In this document: positions 36,886-48,456 of the stretch, one piece after another
How positions within the stretch are numbered: the first letter of the stretch is position 1
Layout: every line of letters starts with the position of its first letter
Assembly (NCBI RefSeq): GCF_013373865.1
Contig: NC_050470.1
Span: 12,078,183-12,142,182, forward strand
Length of the DNA stretch: 64,000 bases
Reading direction: 5' to 3'
Source of the DNA: Monomorium pharaonis
Taxonomy: Eukaryota > Arthropoda > Insecta > Hymenoptera > Formicidae
Translations under genes and position numbers: made by a program
Notes under the pieces: model-generated
Seen by the model: the letters and a program-made list of their open reading frames with translations, nothing else
The model's database searches: none
What the model was told of the DNA's origin: nothing

Positions 36886-39800
36886 TTATGCTTTTATCGA
36901 ATTTACCGCTTTTTTCGCAGCTTCATCCAAATTATTCGCTGTAAGAATAGGCAATCCAGATTTAGACAAAACTTTTTTGGCTTCTGTTACATTAGTACCT
37001 GAAAAATAAATATATTAAAAAATACTTAAAATTTATTTACAAATTGTACAAGGATAACATAGATAACATAAAATTGAAAGAAATAAAAAATTTATGAAAA
37101 CATTAACTAAGAAAATCTAATAAGAACATTAAGCTAATAAAACAGATATTAATAAATGTATTTTACCTTCTAGCCTTACAACAAGTGGTATTTTAAGTCC
37201 CAAATTTTGCGATGCTGCAATAATTCCTTTCGCAATCGTTACACAATTCACGATACCTCCAAAAACGTTAACGAGAATGACTTTGACTTTTGGATCTATA
37301 GAAAAAAAGCAATATTTGCATTTTGTATTTATATTGAATCGTTCTATTATGTACCTTCACTAAGGATTCTGAATGCCTGAAAAACTTGATCTTCTCTCAC
37401 ATTACCGCCGACATCCAAGAAATTAGCTGGTGATCCTCCATTTAATTTAATAATATCCATTGTAGCCATGGCTAAGCCTGCTCCATTTACTGTACATGCA
37501 AATGTAAAAATATATTAACAAAAAAAACTTTCGGATAAACCGCCTATTAAAATAACATTGTGCTGATGTTTCGCAAACATTGCAGCTTGCATCATTAAGA
37601 CTAGGAACAGTGATACATCAGAGAAAACTCTGTATCAGAACTCTCAGCTTATATCATATAGAATCCACACATACATACATACATACATACATGTATAATA
37701 TGTATGCATGTACGTACGTATGTACGTCCCAAGGTCAACATGTGGGTCAACGCTCGTAAAAAGATAGAAGGGATCGAGATGAACATAAAAGTCCAATATG
37801 GTCTTGGGTTAGATCCACCAATAATCGAGATATTAACGTATGGAATCTGCAAATGATCTAATTAATTTCTATCGTAATTGTGAACAGTAAATTAATAAAA
37901 GCTTATACATTCACGATAGATTTTTTCTTCCGTATTATGGCTCGAGCGGATTGAGCTCTTCCCTCGGCGCACTCTCATTCGCATAATTTGAAAAATTAAC
38001 CTCGATTATTGATGGACCTAACCCAAGACTTAACCCAAGACAATATTGGATTTATGTTTATCTCGATCTCTTCTACCTTTTTACGAGCGTTGACCCATAA
38101 ATGGCTGTGAAAATCTTAAAACTAAAAATTTATTTTTTGTTTACACATTAACTAATTATGTTATTCGTGTGTACAAGGCGTTCAATAACAAGTGGAAGAC
38201 AATTTAAGAATTATTCTCTAGATAATAAAATTTTAAAAAGTATAAAAATTGAGATTTCCTTTTTAAATTATAAATACGCGCCTACATTTAGACATATGAG
38301 TAAAAATGGAATTTATTTGTAGCGTCGTAAAATTTATTTAATTTATCTAATGTAAGTTTTTTATTAATTTTCACTCTTAAAAAAATACATATAATTTACA
38401 TATAATTTTGTCATCGCTTTTCCACGATGCTGATTAGTTCTTGGTTGTCAAGTTCAAACGTTGTAACTTGCTTCTGCGCTGTTGTCTGGTGCTGTCAAAT
38501 TTGACAGTTTTTGACAATTTATGTAATTTATGTAAAAATTGTAAAAAAATTGAAATAAAAAAGTTAAATTAAAGAAAAAAATTAAGAGAGGGAGAATGAG
38601 AAGGAGAAAGAGAGAGAAAGCCCAAAGCAGAAACAAACTGTACAATATTAGGTAATAATGTGTCGTAATCTTTATGTAACAACGCAGAACTATCGTCAAT
38701 ACTGTCGCAAGTTGTAACACAACATTTTTTGCAAAGTATCGTGCTGATGCTATAAGTAGAAATCATACTTTTTTTATTATAAGGAAAAAAAGAGGAAAAT
38801 CTTGAAAAAAGGGAGATTTCTCATAAAATAAGGGAAATTGTGATTGATAAAAAAACAATTAGAGATAATATAATGTTATTATAATATAGAATATTAGAAT
38901 ATAGATGAACATCTACGATTGGTTAGTGTCAATATATAGGCACACTCAGTAGAACATACGAGCAATCGAAGGTGATTGGCTCTTATTTTTAAAGCAACAA
39001 ATCAATGTCGAATCTTGATAAGACAATAACTCACAGTTGTTCAACTGAACGCAGCTATTTTAAAAACTCAAAACTTGAAGATAGTGTATTCCACGATTTG
39101 CACATTTTAGCCGATTTTTGAAAGTCAACGCCTATTGCTTTCCCTTCATCATGAAATCCTACTCTGACAATCGCACAAACAAGGTGCGCGCTACTTTACG
39201 TCAGATACGATACATTAGTATCGTGAAATAGTTTGTATCCTTACTGCCAAATGTCAATTTTAAACGCTAATTTTTTAACTTTTATTTTTATTTTTTAAAA
39301 ATAATTATTTCAACAAAACAAAGCTTTAATTCTTAATTATTAAGTATTTATGATATAATAAAATTCTTCTAAAAAAAATATTATTAAATTATATTTGATT
39401 AAGTTTCTCAATGTTCTGAACACTTTTTACTAATTAATAAATAATTAGAATCTTATACAATTTTATAAAAAATGTTAAATTAAAAATATAAAATATTTAT
39501 AAAAAATATTATTTATACGTCAATTTATTCAATTTCCTTACATATAATTATATTTTTGACAATAGATTTTCTTGTCTGGAAGTATTATTCGACGCGTTTT
39601 TTTTTTAAGTAGTAAGTTTATAGTTATATACCTTATTAGGGTAAAAAAAAAGCATAATAATATATATATTAATATATTAAAAACTAATATATATATATAT
39701 TAATATTAATTTTAAATTATTAAACTTAACTATTACACTTGGGGGATACCATTAAAAAAAACGCGTTGACAATAATATCTCCTAGGTGACAAAAAAACTT

Positions 39801-42800
39801 ATTGCTAAAAATATAATTATATATAAAAAAATTCGACAAATTATATAACGTAAATAATATTTTTCATAAATATTTCATATTTTTAATTAACAAAAATGTC
39901 TTTTATAAAATTATATAAATTTCCAATTACTTATTAATTTGTGAAGTCTTCAGAACATTTAAGAAACTTATTCAAATATAATTTAATAATATTTTTTCTA
40001 AATTTACTCGCAAAAAACAAGCCACCTAATTTTTCTCAAATTTTTTGAGCATTGTGTTTTCTAATCCTTCGTTTTAGGATATCCCATAAATACTCTATAG
40101 AATTCATATCCGGAGTCATAGCAAATCATATTATGAAAAAGTTGTCGTTTTTGTAACATTTTCTTCAAAACGATGTAGCTCTGTTTAAAAAAAACGTAGA
40201 AGTTCCAAAGATGGATTTGTTAGGAAATGAATGAGCTTATAAACTATAAACTCTTACATTTTTTAACCAGGGAACTGACTCCCTTGAGTTACGCAATGAT
40301 AAAAAATTTTTTTCCCCATTTTTTTAAGCACTATTTTCAACGTCCACCATTTTGTAAAACGTTTATTGTAATTCAATTATGATATATATGGTTTTAAAAA
40401 GGAAAGTTTGAGCTTTAATTTAAGCTTCGGCTATCTCGATACAATAATTTTTGGCGGAGTTGTCGCTATTAAAAGATATTAAAAAATTTGAGAAAAATTA
40501 AGTGAGCAGTTTTTTTGCATGTGGTTGTAAAAAGATTTTATTATATCATAAATAATTAATAATTGAGAATTATAGCTTTCTTCTGTTGAATTAATTATTT
40601 AAAAGAAATAAATATAAGTTTTTAAAAATCAGCGTTTAAAATTAAAGCATTGCCATTTGGTAGTTAAGGGTACGGAATATCTCACGGTACTGATATGCCC
40701 TACCTTAGGTAGAGCAGCGCACTTATTTATGCGATTGTGAGATTAATGCCCACATTAATAGTCAAACCTTATACTTAAGGTATCCTTAAGTTTATCTTTA
40801 AATGCTCTACAAATCATTTCATTGGCAAAATACAAAGTATCTAAAGATGAATTTAAGGAGGTTTTAAGTATAAGGCCTGACTATGAATACGGGCATAAGC
40901 TTTCATGATAAAGGGAAAGCAATAGGCGTTGACTTTCGGAAATTAGCCAAAATCGTGGAATACATTGCTTTAAGCTAAAACTTTGTGTGCTGACCATGTC
41001 AAAAATAAGGGGAAATAGAGGTGAATTGTGGGATTTAGTGTAAAAAAGAAAAAATTAATGGAAAAAGAAAAATACGATCTCTGTATAAGATAAAATTGTT
41101 TAAAAAATGTTTATAAAACGTAACAATTTTTAAAATTATTGAGTTGTATATAATCCAAGCAGAAAACTGCAGAACTATCGTCGATAGTGCCATAAGTTGT
41201 CAGCACAACACTTTTTGGCAAAGTGTGCTGACACCATAAGGTAAAATTGTTTAAAAACGTTTATAAAGCAAAACACTTAAAAAAAAATTATTTAATTGGA
41301 TAAAACTTGAGCAGAACAACGCAGATTATTGTTAATAGTGCCACAATTTGTTAGCACAATACTTTCCTGTGAAATATCGTGTCATTACGATTATTTGGAA
41401 CTGCACAAAATTATTTATTATTAAAATTTTACATTAAAATATTGTATAATTACATATAATTAGTTTAAAATTAACCAGAACACTTAAGATATCATAATTT
41501 TTAATGTTTTTTTATACTTTAGAAGAGAATGTGTCGTGCTGGAACATAAAGTTAATATAACATTTACTATTGATGTCTCCTAAATAATTATAATTAAAAA
41601 AATTTTTTTTAAGAGTATACACCTTTCTCTAAAATCATGACCATGTAACATTTAAGAAAAATTTTATATAAGTCAAAAAGAATTGCGATATATTATACAT
41701 ATATTAATTTATATTACACTAAAGAAACAGGGTCAAAACATTTAATATATAACATGTTATGAGTTATTATTAATTTAACACAAATAATAATAAATTAAAG
41801 CATAAGTTTATCACCCAAATTTGGCTTTTATTAGCATTGTATCATTAATAAAGTACATAAGAAGTTTTATATACTTTATAACTGTATTTAGATTTTTTAA
41901 ATGTAATAATTTTTTAAAATTATTTAATATTTAAATACTCATCTCTCAAGTCAATATAAAAGAATATATACATACGTATTAAATTTTTATATATAGATAT
42001 AGCATATGTTGGTTAGTGCAACATATTTCAAGAAAAATTGAACTAATTCCGAATAACCCGTCCCCTTATCAGACAATTTATTTATCGTAAAAATATTAAC
42101 AAAATGTACTTTACCTAAGCATCCTATATTACCATCCATTCCAATATAATTTAAGTTAAATCGCGATGCGTCCACCTCTCTGGGATCTTTCTCGCTAACA
42201 TCTTCCAAGGCAAATAGGTCTTGTTGTCTAAATTGAGCATTATCGTCGAATGCGATTTTTGCGTCTACTGCTATCACTTTCTTGTCTGTTGTCTCCACCA
42301 ATGGATTTATTTCAACTTGCAAAGCGTCAATGTCCACAAATAACTTCCATAGATTCTTCAATTCGTACATGGCTTCATTGAGAATATCGGTATCAGTAAA
42401 TCCTAGAAAAATGCAGACGTCCTTCGCTATTTCATCACCGATTCCATGATAAATGTCTAATGGAACAGTTTTGATTTGTTCGGGATGTTTCTCAGCCACC
42501 GTTTCAATGTCCATTCCACCCGCTGGAGATGCTATTAACACCGGACCATTATGCTGACGATCCATGAGAATACAAACATAAGTCTCACGCGCGATATCCA
42601 CCGATTCGGCTATCATAATTTTCTGCACTAGTATGCCATCTTTTGAAGTCTGTTTAGTAATAAGGCGATGACCTAACATATTCTTCACATAATTAGCAAC
42701 AGCATTACGGCTATTAAAAGGGAAAAAGAAAACAATCAAAATAAATAATAAAATAAAATACCACTTATAAAAAATGTATATAAATTATATGTACCACATC

Positions 42801-45800
42801 TTTAATGAAAAATGGAATAAAAATTGCTATTTTCCTTTATTATTTTTTAAAATTCTAAATATCTATGCTTTTTCTAAAAGTATTCAAATGTTTTATTAGA
42901 AAAGAAATCATGAAAAATATCTATTTATCAACAAATAAAATCTTCTAACTGAAGTAGGAAATATATGTTGATATTTCAGAATTATACACTAATTATTTTT
43001 CTGAACGTATTCTGTATTTAATACATCTTCTCTAACATTCATAAAAAGTTTTACAGAAGATTTAAATATATTATAATAAGATTCTGTTGTAAAGTTTCGG
43101 CTTTTATTTTAATTATTAGGTAATTGTTTACAATCGTGGCTTTTCCAATTTTAAAGTTTTTCTGCGGGTTTTTTTGTAAAAACCTTTATTATGACTACAA
43201 CAGTAATAATCAATCGGGGGAGTCCGAAAAATAGGTAACTTAAAAAATAATAATTTTGGGTAATAACTCACTTGGACAATTAGATAGTACAATTAGATAC
43301 AGTGCAGATGGACACGTTGCAAATGGACACAAAATAATGTACACGGTTCAAATGGACCTGATTTATTTGAACACAGAAATTTTGTATACCGCAAGATTGT
43401 ACACCGTACATTTCTATCTATACCCTTCTGTTTAAGGCACCCCTACCGGCGAGGTGGGTGCGGGAGGAGGGCCGAAGGCCCTCCTTATTCTCCATGCGCG
43501 TGTGTGCGTGCGCGTGTGCGTGCGTGCGTGCATGTGTGTGTGCGTGCGTGCGTGTGTGTGTGTGTGTGCAAAGCATTCTCTGCACCACATGGGTTTGCGA
43601 CTTTATAAATGGAAAAAAACTATGAAAAAATTATAAAACTATTCACCAATTTTATGTCGCTATTTGGTTAATGTGAAAATATTGGAAACGAACAGCGTGT
43701 TCGTTTCCAATATTTCAAAGTCGCAAATTCATGCGGTACTGTATAAGCGTGGACATCATTTATTTTATGTAAAACATTGATATTATGTATCGTATTTATG
43801 AAACGTAAAGTAAATGACATCCACGCTTGTACAGTACCACATAGGTTTGCTACTTTTCACACTGTTCATTTCTAATATTTTCGCATTAACCAAATATCGA
43901 CTTAAAAATGTGTGGGTTAGGTTAAAAAAAATTACGGGGTGCAGGAGGAGGGGCGGAGCCCCTCCCCCGCCCACGCGTTCTCTGCACAACTCTTTGCGAA
44001 TTTCCATGCAAAACGAGATTCTTATTATATACGTACTCATTTGAATTTGGCGCACTTCTGCCCAGAGAATCCCTAGCGGGAGGGTGCGGAAGGGAGGGCA
44101 AAGGCTTTACTTGCACCCCCCCCTCCCGTGTGTGTGTGTGTGTGTTTGTTTTGTATACCACGCATTTTCTATACCTATTTTTTACGTTAATATTATCCGA
44201 AATATATAATGAAAACTTTAAATTTTGATTTAAAAAATACTTTTTTTCTTTATAACAGCCAAAACAATAGGTTTACGTAAAAAATGTATATAAACTTTTT
44301 GTAGAGCTTTTTATAAGCTTTATTTTTTGTTTCAAACTTTTTTCTCTAAAATCAATATTTCCGAGATATTTAGTAAGAACTGTAAAAACTTTGAAGGGGG
44401 CTGAAGGGCAAACGAGGCTTTGTCGCCAAAAATCCTTTTAGGGACTTTCTTCTCTAATCAAGGGTGAGCTTTGGGTAAAATTTCAGCGCGGAGGATTACC
44501 CTTTTCGGAACTTTATCCGAACTAATTGCTTAGTGAACAGACTACATTTCGAAACTCATTGAAAAAAAATGTTGTAATTTTTTGTGGTATAAAGAAACAA
44601 AAAAAGCTTTCCAGCAAGTTACACAAATCGACACAACAGTATTCCTGCCTTTAATATCACCAACGAGATTCTATTAAAGACTGCTACCCTCTTTCAGTAC
44701 GGGAATTCGCATTTCTATTAAAATTTAAGTGATTAAGAATAAGAAATTGATAATACATTGGCGCAAAAAAAATAGGACGAAAATTTTGACTAAATTTTTA
44801 GGCAATTTTCAAAATGATATAACTTTGCAAAAAATCATCCAAATTGCATAAACTTTTTTTTTAATTGAAGGGAAAAAACTTTACTTTAAGAATTCCTAAG
44901 CAAAAATTTGACTTGTTAAGTATGACCTTTCTATGTCGCATAAAAACCAAACATGTTTTTTTAATTAAAAAAGGTAAAAGTTTGTTATCATTTTTCACAA
45001 GTTTGTTGTTAAAATCTTGCTAATATTCATCCAGATTCTTAAAACTTATTCTTTTCTAAGTAATAAAAAAACATGTTAATACAATGTTTTTTGTTGGTTA
45101 ACACGAGTTTGAAATTTGCACTGCATTTTAGGATATTTTAGCAAATAAATACAGTATTTTTTGGATACCATGAAACGGTATCAATATGATATTGCACATT
45201 GATATTATTCGTGTTTAACTCAATCATACTGCCATCAGAATTAGAAATGCGTTAAAATTTTTTTAGTAAATGCAGTAAATGTACAGTATTACGATTACAA
45301 TTCAGATTAAATTTGTGCTTAAAAGTAAAAAATTTATTTTAAATATTGCTTAAAGTAACCTGGAAATTAATGTTTTTTGTATCAGTAATATATATGTTTA
45401 TTAAAATGCTCTACAATAATAATTATTTCTACCTAGAATAGATATAGAAAAGATTATTTAAGATTAGGAATTAAAACATTATTTAAAATAATATTTAATA
45501 ATACAAAAAGTACTGATAAATATAAAATATGTTATAAAAGTAATGGTAATAAAATGTATCGTCCCTCTGGTAATATAAGTAATGATCAAAGAATGGTAAC
45601 AATTTGTTCATAAAAATGTTCATTGATAGTGTATTATTCATTGTGACCATTAAAGTATTCTTAATACATTTTACAATAATACATTTTACTACCACTACTT
45701 TTATAGTATATTTATTATTTATCAGTATTTTTTACCTTAGAACTAACAACTTATTTCAGAGTATAAGCTATAAAATATTAGTTTATTAACTGCATATATA

Positions 45801-47834
45801 GCTTATTCTCATTTTCACTTTGAGAGTTAATATAGATATTATTCTTAACTTAAGAATAATACCCAAATTAATTTGAGAGTAATAATAAAGTTAATTTTCA
45901 AGTTAAGGGGATGCTGGACTGCCTCTCAAACTTGATCTAAGTCAATAATGTAGAGTCATTCGTGCACATCATTAATGAGATTTCGTATATATTTCTTTTA
46001 TAAATTTAAAAATTTTTTTCCAGAATTAAAATACATATATTAATATTAATCTGTGAATTAAACTAGTACTCTGTTTCAATCCTCAGACCGATTCCTCACT
46101 CATACATATATACAAAATTTTTTCTGAGGCTTTTTTCTTATATCAAAGCTTCTAGCTCATTTCTGCAAGCATTTTATTATTCTTTCATGTAATAAGATTA
46201 GTGCGTACTAGTTATTCGTACAGTCTTTAAAACTTATGTGTTACAGATGAAAGACACGAGACGACTGCACGAAAGTATAATATTTTAACTTTTTTCGTTT
46301 TTTACATGAAATTGTAGCCAGGCACTATTTGTTATTGTCTATACTTTAATTCTAGAGAAGGATTTTTAATTCTATGAAATCAGTAAAAAAATAGGCCTAA
46401 TTAAAAATAATAAAGTTCAATCGGTAAAACAGACGACTCCAGCATCCCCTTAAGGATTATACACAAGTTGAAAGTTACAACAAAACTAAGTGTTCAAAAT
46501 AACACTTAAATTGAATGATGAATGTTACTTTCGATGCTATTTTTTAAGTGTTTTTCCTATAAGGGATCTTTTACAAGTACTTAAAAAAATCTATTTACTC
46601 TTTGGTAAGATGTACTCCACCCTTGAATCCATTATCAAACCAGCCTTTACCACGACCACCAGCTAAGACTTGAGCCTTAATAACAAATTCATTGGCGTCT
46701 GCAAGAAACAAAAAGTTGCAAAAAACATTATGTCGATTAATATGCAAATTACAGTTAACATATCAACATGTGAGCTTGATACGCTACATGCAGGAAAGTT
46801 ATTTTATAAAATTAGTTATAATTATAGTTAAAAATATTCAAAACAATTCGATAGTCATTATTTAACAAATAGAAGATAAGAATATTCTTCTATTTGTTAA
46901 ATAATGACTATTTAATTGTTTCAAATATTTTTAACTATAACTGTAACTAATTCTATAAAGTAACTTGACCCCTATTAAGTCAGACCTCCCACCAGCAATA
47001 AAAAAATTTTTACCCATAAAAAAATTTAGTGCTAATTAGGTGCTGTATTAAAAAATTTAGTCTCGTACAGTTTGGCAAAAAATTCTATTTATAGTGGGCG
47101 AGGAGGGCTAGCTTAATGTTAAACTAGCCTCCCCTATGTAAAAAAATCAATACGTGCAGCGCGAAAAAAAGTTGAATGTACTAGAATTAAGTGCTAATTA
47201 GGTGCTGTTAAAAGCTACAGAAAACATTTCAATAAAGTAAACAGATTGTCCTTTTGATTGAACATTTGGCCTGTATATTTATAAAAGTAGAAATAAATCT
47301 AATTTTATATGCTGTTTTGATTAATTTTTATCTAATCAATGCAAAATAAATTTAAAAAATAAATAATAACATTTAATCGTTCTTTGTTCTTACGAATTTC
47401 TTGTAAAGCTTTAAAAGAGGTAATGCCTTTATCCGACCCCAACCTTACCTTTAAACGGTTATAAAACGGTACCTTTAAACAAATGTATACACGTGGACAG
47501 GAATACCTGGCCATCCGAAGTCAGCTACGTTCCAGAATTTTTATAGTACATGAAACATATTCACGTAGATAAATGGAACGCAACTAATTTTAGCCAGACA
47601 TTCTTATCTGTGCACAGTAGAGAAATACTCACGTAGTTTTTTCAAGGCGGAATTTGTTTTGGTTAGGTCATCAACAATAGCAAAGTTCTGCACCGACACA
47701 CCGGAGTCTCGTAAAAGCTCCTTGCTCTGATATTCTAGCAGATTCAAATGTCTCACATTCGACACACGAACGATTCTTGTGTTCCTTCTGAGCAGTCGAA
47801 TCGTGCGCATCGAATGACAGAATACTTGAAGCAT
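36886..47834 (-). CDS. SUCLG2: Succinyl-CoA ligase beta subunit, GDP-forming type, mitochondrial
   Basis: The enzyme makes GTP (or ATP) from succinyl-CoA in the citric acid cycle. It sits in the mitochondrial matrix and pairs with an alpha subunit encoded elsewhere. Six exons join with matching phases: 47834-47633, 46698-46599, 42710-42115, 37489-37355, 37295-37167 and 36998-36886, giving 424 residues (human SUCLG2 is about 432). The Arg-rich N-terminus (MLQVFCHSMRTIRLLRRNTR) fits a mitochondrial presequence; mature-type sequence starts near LNLLEYQSKELL. The nucleotide loop AGGRGKG is at residues 80-86, Mg-binding VEINP near 233-237, GNIGCLVNGAGLAMAT near 295-310 and the CoA-ligase LVNVFGGIVNC near 352-362. 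ITKQTSKDG, ARETYVCILMDR and FDDNAQFRQQDLFAL favour the GDP-forming over the ADP-forming paralogue; this is from memory of both families. An in-frame ATG at 47900 could extend the leader by 22 residues. Introns 2 and 3 (3.9 and 4.6 kb) are full of repeats; introns 4 and 5 are 59 and 168 bp. Confidence 0.93.
37735..38105. repeat. Inverted-repeat element in intron 3
   Basis: The left arm (37737-37830) with GGGTCAACGCTCGTAAAAAG, ATAGAAGGGATCGAGAT and GGTCTTGGGTTAGAT recurs inverted at 38005-38098. The loop is about 170 bp. It is a MITE-like foldback with no coding capacity. A CATA run (37674-37692) lies next to it. Confidence 0.8.
38405..38765. repeat. Promoter-like block plus purine tract in intron 3
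   Basis: TCCACGATGCTGATTAGTTC (38421-38440) and TTTGACAGTTTTTGACAA (38500-38517) are followed by a purine-rich tract with AGAGAGGGAGAATGAGAAGG (38583-38602). The same order of blocks is seen near 50.5 and 58.8 kb and in part near 25.3 kb. It ends with a copy of the GCAGAACTATCGTC repeat (38685-38755) that recurs at 41170-41390. It is likely a fragment of a Helitron-like or other non-autonomous element. Confidence 0.5.
40036..40130 (-). pseudogene. Tc1-like transposase C-terminal remnant
   Basis: About 30 codons read FAMTPDMNSIEYLWDILKRR followed by IRKHN. This matches the end of the DDE domain of Tc1-like transposases (usual form SPDLNPIE.LW..LK), including the catalytic Glu in NSIEYLW. Stops interrupt the frame on both sides. 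It is a fossil inside the inverted-repeat element. Confidence 0.75.
40744..40897. mobile_element. 154-bp MITE, TAA flanks (Harbinger-like)
   Basis: The ends are TGCCCACATTAATAGTC and, inverted, TGCCCGTATTCATAGTC, with TAA on each side. Inside, CTTATACTTAAGGTATCCTT and GTTTTAAGTATAAGGC are also inverted partners. The MITE at 48167-48325 has similar ends. The 3-bp TAA duplication suggests PIF/Harbinger. It sits inside the right arm of the Tc1-like element and is therefore younger. Confidence 0.72.
41165..41395. repeat. Two diverged copies of a 115-bp repeat
   Basis: AACTGCAGAACTATCGTCGA with TGTCAGCACAACACTTTTTG (about 41168-41243) is repeated in looser form at 41305-41395 (AACGCAGATTATTGTTAATA, TTAGCACAATACTTTC). 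A third copy is at 38685-38755. Each copy contains short internal inversions (GCACAAC...GTGCTGAC), so it may be a small hairpin element. Confidence 0.6.
43200..44165. repeat. Foldback-like nest related to elements 1 and 2
   Basis: Two GC-rich patches (43438-43490 and 43935-43980, with a third at 44060-44120) and TG/CG microsatellites (43495-43567, 44128-44147) surround inverted texts. GGACATCATTTATTTTATG at 43752 and its partner AAGTAAATGACATCC at 43808 form one pair. AATATTGGAAACGAACAGCG at 43678 meets its partner at 43699. The phrase CACCACATGGGTTTGCGACT (43582) and its variants also occur in the cores of the foldback elements near 10.9 and 14.6 kb. It lacks their 32-bp units. It lies in intron 2 of the ligase gene. 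Confidence 0.7.
44166..45902. other. AT-rich part of intron 2
   Basis: No gene signal. At 44757-44846 the text GGCGCAAAAAAAATAGGACG continues with TTTTTAGGCAATTTTCAAAA. A diverged inverted copy lies at 61088-61172, so this is a dispersed repeat of unknown class. Confidence 0.5.
45907..46449. mobile_element. 543-bp MITE with TTAA target duplication
   Basis: The ends GGGGATGCTGGACT and, inverted, GGGGATGCTGGAGTCGTC are flanked by TTAA (45903-45906 and 46450-46453). A TTAA duplication is characteristic of piggyBac and Kolobok-like transposons. The interior is AT-rich and non-coding. It lies in intron 2 of the ligase gene. Confidence 0.82.
46796..46965. repeat. Near-perfect 170-bp hairpin in intron 1
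   Basis: The arms of about 80 bp (with ATAGTCATTATTTAACAAAT and ATTATAGTTAAAAATATT) are inverted around a loop of only a few bases near 46880. Mismatches are rare. If transcribed with the gene it would fold into a long double-stranded stem. Confidence 0.88.
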
Positions 47835-47960
47835 GGTTAACCTCCACAGATTTCGACACACTGAACGAAATAAAAGACTTTCAATTTCTCGTTCTTGCAA
47901 ATCACGATTGGCACCGAAGATTCAAACGATTAATCTTTCTTTGCATTTGTGGTTGAGTGT
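47835..47960 (-). promoter_or_regulatory. Probable 5' leader and promoter of the ligase gene
   Basis: Upstream of the start codon lies a balanced-composition stretch with GGTGCCAATCGTGATTTGC on the minus strand, including a CCAAT box near 47908-47912. No TATA is obvious. The exact transcription start cannot be seen. Confidence 0.35.
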
Positions 47961-48059
47961 CACAATTAAAATCATTATCTCATTCCTAACATTTCGATGA
48001 ATAAAGATAATTACCGGCTATTTTATTTTTCTAAAAGAAAATATCCTACTTCCACGTAC

Positions 48060-48150
48060 ACTGCGCCCATAGACTTACTAGAATAGACTGGAACAGACTG
48101 GAATAGAGTAATAGACCAGAATAGACTGCTTATGAAGGTAGTGGTAGTGG
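48060..48150. repeat. Short AGACTGGAA-type tandem words
   Basis: AATAGACTGGAACAGACTGG, then AATAGAGTAATAGACCAGAA and TAGACTGC: about six loose units of roughly ten bases. It is a small minisatellite next to the MITE cluster. Confidence 0.6.
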
Positions 48151-48166
48151 GGGTATCCGTCACTGA

Positions 48167-48325
48167 GGCCGGTATTCATAGACCGGAATTCACAGTCGAA
48201 TCTTATTTTGAGATCGTCTCAAGCAATGTCTTAAGATGCTAATACAGCTCTGTGATTGGTTGATGGCATCTTAAGACAGTACTTAAGATAATCTTAAATA
48301 TAAGATCCGACTATGAATACTGGCC
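48167..48325. mobile_element. MITE with GGCCGGTATTCATAG ends
   Basis: The ends GGCCGGTATTCATAG and, inverted, GGCCAGTATTCATAGTCGGA enclose nested inverted words (GTCTTAAGATGC / GCATCTTAAGAC). The ends resemble those of the MITE at 40744-40897, so both probably belong to one family. No clear target duplication is seen here. Confidence 0.7.
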
Positions 48326-48331
48326 ATAGCT

Positions 48332-48456
48332 CTAGTTTACACCGAGCACTTGGTACGCGTATCAAGTAGTGAATTTAAGCTGATCAGCCAATGATTAAAC
48401 ACATTCACTAGTTATTTACTATTTGATACGCGTACCAAGTGCTCGGTGTAAACTAG
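48332..48456. mobile_element. 125-bp palindromic MITE, CTAGTTTACACCG ends, copy 1
   Basis: The termini CTAGTTTACACCGAGCACTT and its exact inverted partner extend through GGTACGCGTATCAAGTAGTG. The core AAGCTGATCAGCCAATGATT is shared with the second copy at 48490-48618. Confidence 0.85.

Larger units (their letters stand above)
39085..40985 (-). mobile_element. Tc1-like element relic with long inverted repeats
   Basis: The left end GTATTCCACGATTTGCACAT and the AAGTCAACGCCTATTGCTTT phrase behind it recur inverted at the right end (40915-40985). The arms continue for several hundred bases (left to about 39400, right from about 40530), with TTTAAACGCTAATTTTTTAA-like text in both. The right arm is interrupted by the small MITE at 40744-40897. 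Between the arms is a remnant of a DD34E transposase on the minus strand. The total of about 1.9 kb and the long arms recall Minos-like Tc1 elements. Confidence 0.65.

Noticed and set aside
36886..47834. Assignment to the ADP-forming beta subunit (SUCLA2)
   Set aside because: Several blocks (LNLLEYQSKELL, ITKQTSKDG, ARETYVCILMDR) read closer to the GDP-forming paralogue as I recall both. A tree would settle it.
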